Shown here piece by piece: positions 1 to 9,199 of a stretch of 64,000 nt of DNA. The notes under the pieces are model-generated. The model was not told the DNA's origin, searched no databases, and worked only from the letters and a program-made list of their open reading frames with translations. Source of the DNA: Enterobacter mori (GTDB taxonomy: Bacteria; Pseudomonadota; Gammaproteobacteria; Enterobacterales; Enterobacteriaceae). The position numbers and the translations under genes are program-made. Within the stretch, counting starts at the first letter, position 1, and each line of letters starts with the position of its first letter. The stretch spans positions 3,720,001-3,784,000 of the forward strand of contig NZ_CP104285.1 in the NCBI RefSeq assembly GCF_025244905.1. The letters run 5' to 3'.

Positions 1-1884
1 CGTGTAGCTGAAGTAGCCTTCCAGGAGCGCCTGGAACAGCTGCGGCAAACGCTGAGTATAGCCGTTGGCATTGACCATCAAGCCGTTATTGGCGTTGGTC
101 GAGAAGCTTATCCCCCCGACGGCGGCCTGGTTGCTGAGCTGATCGAGTGCAATACCGGCCAGATAGTCATTGAGTGCAAACATCACCTGATTTTTAGCGC
201 TATCCATCGCTTTCGGGTTACGCAGAACCACGCTGACATCGGCTTTTGGCTCACTTGCGAAGTAGCGGCTTGGGGTATAGACCACGCGCAGCGTTGGCTC
301 ATCAACGATAAGTTCCGGATGCGGGTACGCTTTTGTTGTTTTAATCAGCGAAAAATCGTCCGGGATGTAGGGATTCAGCTCCGGCAGTTTCAACGCAATC
401 TCACTGGCTTTTTTCTGCCAGTCTGCAAAAGTTGGTTCGCTGATTTTATCGACCTGATAAGGCGCATCCACGAAATAGGCCGTTTTATTATGCGGCTCGT
501 TCGGGCTGATGTACCAGATACGGGCGTTCTGCGGCGTCATCATGGCCAGACGCGCTTTCACCGCATCTGCGTCATACCGATCGGCGATATTGACCGCATC
601 CAGCGTGTGTTCCACCGGCACGCGGATCATGGTATCCGCCAGCCACTCAACGTAATCCATGTCGCGCGTAATGGACGGGTAACGGAAATCGAGATCCAGT
701 ACATGTGCCAGTTCGTCAAAGTAGCGTTTATCGACGCCTTTCTCACGCAGTAATGAGAGATAGCTAAAGATGGCCGCAACCACCTCGTCACGGTTAGCCA
801 ACCCTTTATCCGTCAGGGTCGCGGAAATGGCCAGCACGCCGCTGTTGCCGTTCACGACGGGATCGGAATCTGCGCGAATACCTTCCACCAGCCCCTGTTT
901 TTGCAGCCAGTCAGAGAGCGTGCCTGGGCTACGATTACCGATAATATAGGTTACCAGCTCGTCAGTTTTGCTGCGGAATTGCGCGGTGTTGTTATCAATG
1001 CGGAACTCAACGCGCAGCACTTTGCGCGGCATGGCAGGAACATAGTGGATCACGATCCCTTTCTGCGCATCCGTGACAACCGGAACGCTAATCTCCGGGA
1101 GATCGATGTTCTTATTTGGCACACGACCAAACGTCTGCGCCGCCATGCTCGCCAGCTGTGGCAACGGCTTGTTGCTGTAGATAACCGCTTTCATCAGGTT
1201 AGCGGAGTAGTATTTATCGCGAAACGCGTGCAGCGCATCAAGCACCGGGCTACCCGGTTTATCGCTCAGGGTTTCCAGGTTGCCGCCCGAAAAACGCGAA
1301 CCTGGGTGCGCCGGGTTGATGGTTTCGGCACTCACCTGTGCCATACGCATACCGTCGCGGGTGCGGGCCAGGGTCAGCTCGGCGTTAACGGCGTTGCGTT
1401 CACGGTCAGCGTATTTTTTATCCAGAAGCGGCGCAGCAATCGAATCCGCCAGGCGGTCGACAGCCCCTTCCAGCGCATCGTTTTCAACTTCGAGGTAAAA
1501 CGCGGTGCGGTACGGTGCCGTACTGGCGTTGTGACTGCCACCGTGCATTTTCAGGAATTCGGACAGGCTATCTGGCTGCGGGTATTTTTTTGACCCCATC
1601 AGCGTCATGTGTTCCAGATAGTGTGCCAGCCCCGGATGGGCCTCGGGATCTTCAAGCGACCCGACCGGCACAACTAATGCCGAGAGCGATTTCACCGCTT
1701 GCGGATCGGAAACGAGCAGCACGGTCATACCATTATCAAGGCGGATGGCCTGATACTGGCGGGTGTCTTTTTCGCTCTTACGGATAGTTTCCTGAACGGG
1801 TTGCCAACCGGAATCTGCCTGAGTGAAGGGGGCCCAAAGGGCGACAAACAAAACCAACGCTTTAAACAAGGTGCTGCCTGGCAT
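1..1884 (-). CDS. ptrA: Protease III (pitrilysin), 3' part cut by window edge
   Basis: Periplasmic zinc metalloprotease of the M16 family that degrades small peptides. Read on the minus strand from an ATG at 1884, the first 628 codons are present; the E. coli protein is about 962 residues, so the C-terminal third lies beyond base 1. A signal peptide (residues 1-23, hydrophobic core ALVLFVALWAPF, ending TQA) precedes the inverted zinc motif HYLEH at 88-92, the family's HxxEH, in the segment GLAHYLEHMTLMGSKKYP. Similarity to E. coli PtrA is near-continuous along the visible part. It lies 139 bases downstream of recC, and the E. coli order recC-ptrA-recB-recD predicts recB just outside the window. 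No truncation or frameshift is visible in the readable portion. Confidence 0.97.
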   Translation of the reverse strand, partial: MPGSTLFKALVLFVALWAPFTQADSGWQPVQETIRKSEKDTRQYQAIRLDNGMTVLLVSDPQAVKSLSALVVPVGSLEDPEAHPGLAHYLEHMTLMGSKKYPQPDSLSEFLKMHGGSHNASTAPYRTAFYLEVENDALEGAVDRLADSIAAPLLDKKYADRERNAVNAELTLARTRDGMRMAQVSAETINPAHPGSRFSGGNLETLSDKPGSPVLDALHAFRDKYYSANLMKAVIYSNKPLPQLASMAAQTFGRVPNKNIDLPEISVPVVTDAQKGIVIHYVPAMPRKVLRVEFRIDNNTAQFRSKTDELVTYIIGNRSPGTLSDWLQKQGLVEGIRADSDPVVNGNSGVLAISATLTDKGLANRDEVVAAIFSYLSLLREKGVDKRYFDELAHVLDLDFRYPSITRDMDYVEWLADTMIRVPVEHTLDAVNIADRYDADAVKARLAMMTPQNARIWYISPNEPHNKTAYFVDAPYQVDKISEPTFADWQKKASEIALKLPELNPYIPDDFSLIKTTKAYPHPELIVDEPTLRVVYTPSRYFASEPKADVSVVLRNPKAMDSAKNQVMFALNDYLAGIALDQLSNQAAVGGISFSTNANNGLMVNANGYTQRLPQLFQALLEGYFSYT

Positions 1885-2023
1885 TACGACCTCTTTATCA
1901 CGGCTACATCATTAACAAACTGCGTGCTGGACGCGCCAGCATCTCTTTCTTTGGGTACATCAGTCCGTGATAAGAAGTGCATCATAAATGAACACCTCAT
2001 ACTGCGCAATTTTTATACAGCAC

Positions 2024-5000
2024 TCAGGACTGATTAAATTTGAACAACGGTAACAGGTAGCGCTGTGCTTCTTCAGTGATCATGTCGAAGTATTCTGGCT
2101 CAAGCGTTCGCCACAAACGTTGATACCAGACATCTTCCCCTTCGCCACGCACCATCATGTTACCTTCGTAGGCCTGCACAAATTTGTTCCGCGCTTTCTG
2201 CAGTGAAGCGTCATCCGTTAACATGGCATCATTCTGCGCGTCATAACAGGCTTTTATCCACGCCCCCCCGCTTTCCGGCAGCAGGAGCAGAGGTTTATTC
2301 ATTCCCCGGCGGTAACCGTCGATATACAGCGACAAATAGCATAACGCCTGCTCAGCTTCCATCGGCGGAAAACGCCATTCGCCCTCTTTACGCACAAAAA
2401 TTCGGCTTTCACCCGTATTGCCGCAAGCACTGTAGACAAGATGTTCGAGCCAGAGTTGCAAACCCTGTGAAACGCTGAGCATAGAGGGCCGCCAGCGCAG
2501 TAGCCCGTCCGGCTGAACCTGAGCCAGCCAGCCGGTCAAATGGACACCGTTGCAGTCAAGATCGATTTCGATGCTTTTACCGGGTTGTCTGCTCTCAATG
2601 ACGCGTTCAGCAAGTGCCTCCATTTCCTGACACTGCGCCTCCCAGACAATCTCCCCGAAAGCACCATAAGGCAACTGCCCCGCGGCACGGTAGCGGCGAA
2701 ATAGAGCGGCTGCATCTTCCTGTTCAACCAGGGCATTCAGGAGCTGGAGGTTCAGCTTGTAGCGCTCTAACCCATCCAGAATAAAGGGTTCGGCATCAGG
2801 AATTTCACTCTCTTCAGAACGGAAGTTGACCTGCAAACGCTGCTGGAAAAACGCCCGCACCGGATGTGCCCAAAAACGCTGAAGCTGTTCGAAGGTCAAC
2901 GTTTCCAGTGGGAGCTCATCCAATTCCTGAATGAAATCGGTATGCGCCATCCCTTCTTTCTTCGCTGCCGGGAGCCACTCGCGCGCATAGCTCTGGTGTT
3001 CATTGGCGACATAGTTCACCGGATCAAAGGGCATACGGCTATGACAGCAGGTGATGTGTGCCTTCACCCGCTGCTCGCTCTCATCGCAATTACGCGCTTC
3101 GTCTCCCGGCAAATAGTGGCTCTGCCCGATATAGTCCACGAGCTCCTGCACAAGAACCGACGGGAAACGCTCGCTATTGTCCTGGATCGACCGGCCGATG
3201 TAGCTGATATACAGTTTGCTCTGCGCTGAAATGAGCGCTTCCAGGAACAGATAACGGTCGTCATCACGGCGGCTGCGGTCGCCCCGCTTCGGTTTAGGAC
3301 TCATCAAGTCAAAGCCTAAAGGTGGTAATGCCCGAGGATAGATGCCGTCATTCATCCCGAGCAGACACACCACTTTGAACGGGATGGATCGCATCGGCAT
3401 CAGGGTGCAAATATTGACCGGCCCTGCCAGGAAACGCTGGCTAATACGCTCCTGATCGAGACGCAGGGTCAACTCATCACGCAGAAGCGACAAAGGCACC
3501 GCCTCCTGATAGTGCGAATTCACCCCCTCATCCACGATGGCCTGCCACTGCTTTTCAATGAGCGCCATCGCCGCTTCAGTTTCACTGTCCGGCAGGAAGA
3601 AATCAGTGAGCATTTCCCGGCACACCGGCAGCCAGGCGTCCAGCGGGCGCGGCTGCATCAGCTCCCGTCGCCAGCGGTTGAGCTGCATCAGCAATGAGGC
3701 TAAATGCCCGACCAGCTCCGCGATGAGCCCGGTGGACTCGTCGTACGGCAGAACGTCATTCCATTCACCCTGGCTGCTCTCCATTGCGTACCCGAGCAGC
3801 ATTCGCGTCAGGCCAAACTGCCAGGTGTGTTGCCCCGTTGGGGGGAGTTCAAACTCCTGCACGTTGTCGTCATCAATCCCCCAGCGAACGCCGGATTCGT
3901 TAACCCACTGGCGAAGATAGCGTAGCCCCTCTTCATTAATGTTGAAACGGGCAGCCAGAACAGGAACATCCAGCAGCGCCAGCACATCTTCAGAGATAAA
4001 CCGGCTGTCCGGCAGCGAGAGCAGGGAGACAAATGCCTGCAAGGCCGGATGGGACTGACGAGCACGACGGTCAGAAATGGCGTAAGGAAGATATCGCTCC
4101 CCCGTCGCGCTGCCAAAAACGGCCTGAATAAAGGGGCTATAGCTGTCGATGTCTGCCACCATCACCACAATATCGCGCGGCGTGAGATCAGGATCGTCCT
4201 GTAGCATCGCCAGCAAGCGATCGTGCAGGATTTCCACCTCACGCTGTGGGCTATGGCAAACGTGAATGGTGATACTGCGATCGTCAGGATCCAGCTTCCG
4301 TTTCCTGTCGCTGCGTTCGAACTCTTTCTCCGTCACGCCCATGACCGCCCGGTTTTCCAGATCCAGAATATCTAACTGAATGTTGTGCAGCAGGCTGTCA
4401 GATTCGATTTCGACAAAGGCGTCCACGTCCCCCTCGCCAGATGACGTAATGTCAGAGAGCATGTGAATGTAGTCACGCCCCAGCTTGCCCCATGAGGCAA
4501 GCAACGGATTCGGCAGGTTCTGTATGCCCTCTTCGTCGAAAAGCTGCGCGGCTGTCGAGCTATCCTTGAACAAGGGCACGGAGCGGTCTTCAAAGAGGCG
4601 TCGACGCTGCCGCGTGACCAGCCGTGAAAGCCAGCGCGCATCCTGGATATCGCCCCAGTAGTGGCGACAGGGGTTGGTGAACAGAATATGGATATCAATG
4701 TGTTTACCCAGCGCTTTTAGCGCATCCAGATAGACCGGCGGCAAAGCCGAAATACCGCAGATAAACACGCGTGACGGCAGGCGAGCCGGTCGCTCCGACG
4801 CATTTTCGAGTATCGAGATAAACCGTTGGTAGAGGTTTGCACGGTGCCACCTTGGTTGACCGAGCGCCTCAGTATGTTCCACCAGTGCTTTCCATAGCGG
4901 CGCCTGCCAGACCTGTGCTTCCGGCAAGCCCTCCACCCGTTCACCCGCTTCCCAGACTGTCAGCCATTCAGGCCGGTACACTAAATACTGGTCGTAGAGA

Positions 5001-5398
5001 TCGGCCGTACGCGACGCCAGCTGGAACAGCTTGCGCTTATCGGTATCGTCATTAAGGTAGTGGCGCAGCATGGCGAACGCATCGCCTGGCAGCATATCGG
5101 GCAGCAGGGTCATCAGCTTCCAGCTCATGCTCTGTTTGTTGAAGGCGCTCTGTTCAGGGATGTCGGGCAGTACGCGCACAAACATCTCCCAGATAAAACT
5201 CGCGGGCAGCGGGAAATCAATGTTTGCCGCTATGCCAAATTTCCGGGAAAGCGACATTTGCAGCCACTGCGCCATACCGGTGCTCTGCACCAGCACCATT
5301 TCAGGCTCAAAAGGATCGTCAAGCCGCTCGCGCTCAACGATAAATTCCATCAGTGCTTCCAGCACATCCAGACGATTTGAGTGGTAGACCCTTAACAT
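2024..5398 (-). CDS. recC: Exodeoxyribonuclease V gamma subunit RecC
   Basis: Subunit of the RecBCD helicase-nuclease, which processes double-strand DNA ends and recognises Chi. The 1124-residue product matches the family length (1122 in E. coli) and starts MLRVYHSNRLDVLEAL, the RecC N terminus, followed by the conserved VLVQSTGMAQWLQM segment. RecC has an inactive helicase-like fold and a nuclease-like C-terminal domain, and forms the channel that reads Chi. The gene begins 12 bases after the ppdC stop, so it is probably read with the pseudopilin genes upstream. The ATG at 5398 is used because it gives the exact family N terminus. ptrA follows downstream. Confidence 0.98.
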   Translation of the reverse strand: MLRVYHSNRLDVLEALMEFIVERERLDDPFEPEMVLVQSTGMAQWLQMSLSRKFGIAANIDFPLPASFIWEMFVRVLPDIPEQSAFNKQSMSWKLMTLLPDMLPGDAFAMLRHYLNDDTDKRKLFQLASRTADLYDQYLVYRPEWLTVWEAGERVEGLPEAQVWQAPLWKALVEHTEALGQPRWHRANLYQRFISILENASERPARLPSRVFICGISALPPVYLDALKALGKHIDIHILFTNPCRHYWGDIQDARWLSRLVTRQRRRLFEDRSVPLFKDSSTAAQLFDEEGIQNLPNPLLASWGKLGRDYIHMLSDITSSGEGDVDAFVEIESDSLLHNIQLDILDLENRAVMGVTEKEFERSDRKRKLDPDDRSITIHVCHSPQREVEILHDRLLAMLQDDPDLTPRDIVVMVADIDSYSPFIQAVFGSATGERYLPYAISDRRARQSHPALQAFVSLLSLPDSRFISEDVLALLDVPVLAARFNINEEGLRYLRQWVNESGVRWGIDDDNVQEFELPPTGQHTWQFGLTRMLLGYAMESSQGEWNDVLPYDESTGLIAELVGHLASLLMQLNRWRRELMQPRPLDAWLPVCREMLTDFFLPDSETEAAMALIEKQWQAIVDEGVNSHYQEAVPLSLLRDELTLRLDQERISQRFLAGPVNICTLMPMRSIPFKVVCLLGMNDGIYPRALPPLGFDLMSPKPKRGDRSRRDDDRYLFLEALISAQSKLYISYIGRSIQDNSERFPSVLVQELVDYIGQSHYLPGDEARNCDESEQRVKAHITCCHSRMPFDPVNYVANEHQSYAREWLPAAKKEGMAHTDFIQELDELPLETLTFEQLQRFWAHPVRAFFQQRLQVNFRSEESEIPDAEPFILDGLERYKLNLQLLNALVEQEDAAALFRRYRAAGQLPYGAFGEIVWEAQCQEMEALAERVIESRQPGKSIEIDLDCNGVHLTGWLAQVQPDGLLRWRPSMLSVSQGLQLWLEHLVYSACGNTGESRIFVRKEGEWRFPPMEAEQALCYLSLYIDGYRRGMNKPLLLLPESGGAWIKACYDAQNDAMLTDDASLQKARNKFVQAYEGNMMVRGEGEDVWYQRLWRTLEPEYFDMITEEAQRYLLPLFKFNQS

Positions 5399-5410
5399 AG
5401 ACGCTCCCGA

Positions 5411-5734
5411 CTACTGGCTAACCGGGCAATGCAGACGCGTCATCGCGCCGCGCCGCCCCAGAGGAGAAATAAGTGTAACCGTGATGCTGACACATCTGGC
5501 GTGCGTTGTCTGCCCCCGACTGGCCTGCCAGCCTTCGGGGAGAACGGTTGTTGAGAGCTGAGCCTGATTCCAGGCATAATGCCAGAGCTGACGATACTGA
5601 TTAAACAGGGTAAATCGCGCCGCCAGTGCCCGATGATAACCCGACAGTGCCGTGACGATTATCACCAGCAGCATCATCGCCAGCAGAACCTCAACCAGGC
5701 TAAATCCTTTTTCTCTGTTTACGGTAACTGGCAT
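5411..5734 (-). CDS. ppdC: Prepilin peptidase-dependent protein C (minor pseudopilin)
   Basis: Small type IV pilin-like protein of 107 residues. The N terminus has the prepilin peptidase signature, a short basic leader (MPVTVNREKG) followed by FSLVEVLLAMMLLVIIVTAL, with cleavage expected after the Gly and Glu at position +5 of the mature chain. The hydrophobic helix anchors it in the inner membrane until it is assembled. The start overlaps the end of ygdB by 16 bases, and the stop is 12 bases before recC, so translation and transcription are probably coupled. Family knowledge suggests a minor pilin of a type IV pilus or competence-like apparatus; the role in enterobacteria is poorly defined. 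Confidence 0.9.
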   Translation of the reverse strand: MPVTVNREKGFSLVEVLLAMMLLVIIVTALSGYHRALAARFTLFNQYRQLWHYAWNQAQLSTTVLPEGWQASRGQTTHARCVSITVTLISPLGRRGAMTRLHCPVSQ

Positions 5735-6120
5735 AGCGCCCTCTCCTTAAGTGGACAAAAATCACTCCAGCCGTGTGGCAAAAAATGAATCTTCCCTTCG
5801 ATTATCTCTCCTGCGCGCCAGAGCAAAAGGTCATTGTTTCCGGCAATGAGCAAAACGCGCGACTCGCTCAGACGCCGCAAGCATGCTCGCCACGTCGACG
5901 CCTTTTTGCATTGAACCTCTGGGGATACCAGCCAATCCTGAACGCGCCCCCACTCAAGCGCTGATTGCACAGATGCCTGCTGCTGGAGCGAACGGCTCTC
6001 GCCGCCAACGAGTGCGCTAAACGTAGCCAGTTGCTGATTAAGTCCCGTGAGGATCAGCGTGCCCAACACCAGTAAAAGCAGTACCAGCGCCAGCGAAGAC
6101 ATCCCGCGCTGACGGTTCAC
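5719..6120 (-). CDS. ygdB: YgdB, DUF2509 pseudopilin-cluster protein
   Basis: Protein of 133 residues matching E. coli YgdB in position and N-terminal form: MNRQRGMSSLALVLLLLVLG, a short basic leader and one hydrophobic helix resembling a PilX-type minor pilin. The remainder is soluble, with Cys pairs that could form a periplasmic disulfide. It overlaps ppdB by 4 bases (ATGA type) and ppdC by 16 bases, placing it in the middle of a translationally coupled four-gene cluster. A role as an accessory minor pilin is inferred from context; no enzymatic motif is visible. Confidence 0.88.
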   Translation of the reverse strand: MNRQRGMSSLALVLLLLVLGTLILTGLNQQLATFSALVGGESRSLQQQASVQSALEWGRVQDWLVSPEVQCKKASTWRACLRRLSESRVLLIAGNNDLLLWRAGEIIEGKIHFLPHGWSDFCPLKERALCQLP

Positions 6121-6671
6121 AAGTTATACCCCGTGACGCCATAAACAGCCTGGAAGGGCTCACCCTTTTCACCCTGGCGAATGACGGTCAGCTCGATATT
6201 AAGCTCAGGCGCGAAACCGGCGTGTTCCACTTTATCCACCCTAAAGTGCTGGATCACCAGCCTGTTCGGGTCAGTGAGCTTTTCCCATCCTTTGCCTTCA
6301 CAGGATGTCGCCCCACGCAGCGTTTCTAGCGCACCAGACTCAAGACGAAACCCTGTGCTGTCATTTTCTGATGCAGAGTCATCCCAGATGCCGTTACTGT
6401 TTGCATCCCACTGCACAATGACGCAACTCCCCTGCCTTGCTGTCACCAGGCCTTGCCCTGGACAATTACCCGCGCAATATCCCGCTCTCTGCAGCTGTTT
6501 GCCGAGGGCGAAAAGCCTTTGCCAGACCTCTTCTTCCACCTCCCGCTGACCGAATTGCAGTAATACCGCCCGCTGTAAACCCGGTAAAAAACGCGATGCG
6601 CTTATAAGCAAAAGGCTGCTGATAGCCGTGGCAATCAAGACCTCTGTAAGTGAGAAACCGTGCTGGTTCAT
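6117..6671 (-). CDS. ppdB: Prepilin peptidase-dependent protein B
   Basis: Type IV pilin-like protein, 184 residues from the ATG at 6671, which gives MNQHGFSLTEVLIATA, a canonical class III signal with Glu at +5 of the mature protein. An ATG two codons upstream (6677) is also possible, but the purine-rich GAGGGAGGGG stretch is better spaced for 6671, and that ATG overlaps the ppdA stop as ATGA. The central segment VQWDANSNGIWDD and the TLRGATSCEGKGW motif match E. coli PpdB. A longer reading from 6779 would run through the end of ppdA and is rejected. Confidence 0.9.
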   Translation of the reverse strand: MNQHGFSLTEVLIATAISSLLLISASRFLPGLQRAVLLQFGQREVEEEVWQRLFALGKQLQRAGYCAGNCPGQGLVTARQGSCVIVQWDANSNGIWDDSASENDSTGFRLESGALETLRGATSCEGKGWEKLTDPNRLVIQHFRVDKVEHAGFAPELNIELTVIRQGEKGEPFQAVYGVTGYNL

Positions 6672-7132
6672 AAACATTCCCCTCCCTCTGAGGCATTGCA
6701 CATCCTGATGCGCCCTCCATTTGAGACAATAATCAGCCATTCCCCAGCACGGCTTTTCACGCGTATCCGCCCTGCCCACGCCGTATCTCTTAATCCATAG
6801 AACCCTAATGAGGGTGTTAACTCACTTATGGTGACGTCAGCCCAAAGAGGAATCAGCACAAAGGCACTCTCTTTCACACAACCTTGTACGACAGAACTCA
6901 ACAGACAAACGCCAGCGTCATCTCGCTGAAGCGTGATGTGGTGGTCACGATTGTGCCGATTCGCATCGTTGCGAAGAAACACCAGGTAGTCGCGTATCTG
7001 TACGGCGGTTTGCCAGAGCCGCTGCTGTCGTTGCCAACTGTCCCAGCCATAGAAACCCGTTGTGCTCAGGATCACGACCAGCGAAATGGCCACCAGGGTT
7101 TCGATAAGCGTAAAGCCGTTCTCTTTTTTCAT
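6668..7132 (-). CDS. ppdA: Prepilin peptidase-dependent protein A
   Basis: First gene of the pseudopilin cluster, 154 residues. It starts MKKENGFTLIETLVAISLVV, a textbook prepilin leader with cleavage before Phe and Glu at +5. The body resembles the GspH/FimT minor pseudopilin fold: a WDSWQRQQRLW helix, then a beta-rich region with Cys residues. The gene begins about 185 bases after the thyA stop, beyond a terminator hairpin, so it probably has its own promoter in 7133-7266, although I could not assign one securely. It reads on through ppdB, ygdB and ppdC to recC. Confidence 0.9.
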   Translation of the reverse strand: MKKENGFTLIETLVAISLVVILSTTGFYGWDSWQRQQRLWQTAVQIRDYLVFLRNDANRHNRDHHITLQRDDAGVCLLSSVVQGCVKESAFVLIPLWADVTISELTPSLGFYGLRDTAWAGRIRVKSRAGEWLIIVSNGGRIRMCNASEGGECL

Positions 7133-7266
7133 GCCGGGAGTGTGGCGAAAGGCGGGAAAAGCAGCGAGGGGTAAATCAGATTTTTACGAGCTGTCATCCA
7201 GTGAATGTCGACTGTTGCAGCACGTTGCAGCGTCTCTGGAAAACGTCTCGTAAAACAAATTGAGAA

Positions 7267-7298
7267 CGAAAAAAAACCGGCGCTAAAAAGCACCGGTT
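7267..7298 (-). terminator. Rho-independent terminator of thyA
   Basis: On the minus strand an AACCGGTGCT / AGCGCCGGTT stem (10 pairs with one G-U) closes a short loop and is followed by a run of eight T. It starts about 20 bases after the thyA stop codon. Confidence 0.9.
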
Positions 7299-7316
7299 GT
7301 GTGAGTATCTGCCGTA

Positions 7317-8111
7317 TCAGATAGCGACGGGCGCTTTGATGCCGGGATGCGGGTCGTAACCCTCAATCTCAAAATCATCAAAGCGGTAATCGAAGATCGA
7401 GTCCGGTTTACGTTTGATAATCAGCTTCGGCAACGCACGCGGTTCGCGAGTCAGCTGGAGATGCGTCTGCTCCATGTGGTTGCTGTAGAGATGAGTATCC
7501 CCACCTGTCCAGACGAAATCACCCACGTCGAGATCGCACTGCTGCGCCATCATGTGAACTAACAGCGCATAGCTGGCGATGTTAAACGGCAGGCCGAGGA
7601 ACACGTCGCAAGAACGCTGATAAAGCTGGCAGGAGAGCTTTCCATCCGCCACATAGAACTGGAAGAACGCGTGGCAGGGTGCCAGGGCCATTTTGTCCAG
7701 TTCACCCACGTTCCAGGCGGAAACAATGATTCGGCGCGAATCAGGATCGTTTTTCAGCTGGTTCATCACGGTAGTGATTTGGTCAATATGGCGGCCGTCA
7801 GGCGTTGGCCATGCACGCCACTGCTTACCGTAAACCGGGCCCAGGTTGCCGTTTTCATCTGCCCATTCGTCCCAAATCGAGACGTTGTTTTCATGCAGAT
7901 AGGCAACGTTGGTATCGCCTTGCAGGAACCAGAGCAGTTCATGAATGATCGAGCGCAGATGGCAGCGCTTCGTCGTCACCAGAGGGAAACCTTCCTGCAG
8001 GTTAAAGCGCATCTGGTGGCCAAAAATGGAGAGCGTACCGGTACCGGTGCGGTCATTTTTCGGCGTGCCCTCATCGAGCACTTTTTTCATCAATTCAAGA
8101 TACTGTTTCAT
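7317..8111 (-). CDS. thyA: Thymidylate synthase
   Basis: Cytoplasmic enzyme converting dUMP and methylene-tetrahydrofolate to dTMP and dihydrofolate. The 264-residue length equals E. coli ThyA. The catalytic cysteine is in [10 protein letters not shown] (Cys146 by family numbering), the phosphate-binding arginines are in [11 protein letters not shown] and the substrate loop is in [19 protein letters not shown]. The start lies 6 bases after the lgt stop, so lgt-thyA form one transcription unit, as in E. coli. The gene ends at a strong hairpin terminator. All expected motifs are intact. Confidence 0.99.
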   Translation of the reverse strand: MKQYLELMKKVLDEGTPKNDRTGTGTLSIFGHQMRFNLQEGFPLVTTKRCHLRSIIHELLWFLQGDTNVAYLHENNVSIWDEWADENGNLGPVYGKQWRAWPTPDGRHIDQITTVMNQLKNDPDSRRIIVSAWNVGELDKMALAPCHAFFQFYVADGKLSCQLYQRSCDVFLGLPFNIASYALLVHMMAQQCDLDVGDFVWTGGDTHLYSNHMEQTHLQLTREPRALPKLIIKRKPDSIFDYRFDDFEIEGYDPHPGIKAPVAI

Positions 8112-8117
8112 GGTTCC

Positions 8118-8993
8118 TCAGGAAATTTGTTGCTGTGGACGACGACGATACGCCCAAATCATCATAATGGCACCCGCGACAATCATCGGAATGGAGAGGA
8201 TCTGCCCCATGCTGATGTACTGCACCCACTCACCGGTGAACTGCGCATCCGGCTGGCGGAAGAATTCAACGATGATGCGGAACGCACCGTAGCCAATCAG
8301 GAATAGACCGGAGACAGCCCCCATAGGACGCGGCTTGCGGATGAAGAGGTTCAGGATGATAAACAGCACCACCCCCTCAAGCGCCAGCTCATAAAGCTGA
8401 GACATATGGCGCGGCAGAACGCCGTAGGTATCGAAAATGGATTGCCACTCCGGATGCGATGGCAGCAGCGCGATATCTTCTGCACGAGAGCCCGGGAAGA
8501 GCATCGTATACGGCACGCTCGGGTCAACTCGGCCCCACAGTTCGCCGTTGATAAAGTTACCCAGGCGCCCCGCCCCCAGCCCGAATGGGATCAGTGGAGC
8601 AATAAAATCAGCCACCTGGAAGAAGTTGCGTTTGGTGCGTTTGGCGAAGATCACCATCACCAGGATCACACCAATCAGGCCACCGTGGAAGGACATTCCC
8701 CCATCCCAGACGCGGAACAGATAGAGCGGATCGTTGAGGAATACCGGGAAGTTATAGAACAGGACATAGCCAATACGCCCGCCCAGGAATACCCCGAGGA
8801 AGCCAGCATACAGCAGGTTCTCAACTTCGTTCTTCGTCCAGCCACTGCCGGGACGACCCGCGCGACGGCCCGCAAGCCACATCGCAAAAATGAAGCCCAC
8901 CAGGTACATCAAACCGTACCAGTGCAGCGCGACAGGTCCTACTGAGAAAATAACCGGATCAAATTCCGGAAAATGCAGATAACCACTGTTCAT
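8118..8993 (-). CDS. lgt: Prolipoprotein diacylglyceryl transferase
   Basis: Inner-membrane enzyme that transfers diacylglyceryl from phosphatidylglycerol to the lipobox cysteine of prolipoproteins, the first step of lipoprotein maturation. The 291 residues (as in E. coli) contain about seven membrane segments. The Lgt signature [18 protein letters not shown], with the essential Arg and Asn, is present, as is the conserved HGGLIG histidine. It lies upstream of thyA with a 6-base gap. Lipoproteins in this window, such as YgdR and the product at 61829, would be its substrates. Confidence 0.99.
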   Translation of the reverse strand: MNSGYLHFPEFDPVIFSVGPVALHWYGLMYLVGFIFAMWLAGRRAGRPGSGWTKNEVENLLYAGFLGVFLGGRIGYVLFYNFPVFLNDPLYLFRVWDGGMSFHGGLIGVILVMVIFAKRTKRNFFQVADFIAPLIPFGLGAGRLGNFINGELWGRVDPSVPYTMLFPGSRAEDIALLPSHPEWQSIFDTYGVLPRHMSQLYELALEGVVLFIILNLFIRKPRPMGAVSGLFLIGYGAFRIIVEFFRQPDAQFTGEWVQYISMGQILSIPMIVAGAIMMIWAYRRRPQQQIS

Positions 8994-9153
8994 CTGTCAC
9001 CACAAGATGTTGTTATTCCGCTGAAAGTGGACAGCGGTAGAAATGCGCTTCTGCGTGTCGCAGAGGCTCCAAAGTTGCGAATCATAGCATAAGGCAGGCA
9101 TGGAGGATGCGCCTGAGATGTAAAAGATGTGTATAGGGTATTGTGCGGCCTGA

Positions 9154-9192
9154 TGCCCTCACCTCAACCCTCTCCCACGGGCAGAGGGAGAA
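9154..9192. repeat. Short intergenic stem-loop repeat (CCCTCTCCC type)
   Basis: An imperfect hairpin, CCCTCTCCC then GGGCAGAGGG with one bulged base, lies just downstream of the ptsP stop. It is preceded by CCCTCACCTCAA. This kind of CCCTCTCCC/GGGAGAGGG element is frequent after genes in enterobacteria. It may help end ptsP transcription, although no T-run follows. Confidence 0.5.
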
Positions 9193-9199
9193 ATGCAAA

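Noticed and set aside
319..1787. Several plus-strand frames over ptrA
   Set aside because: They are shadows of the strongly conserved minus-strand ptrA and have no family resemblance.
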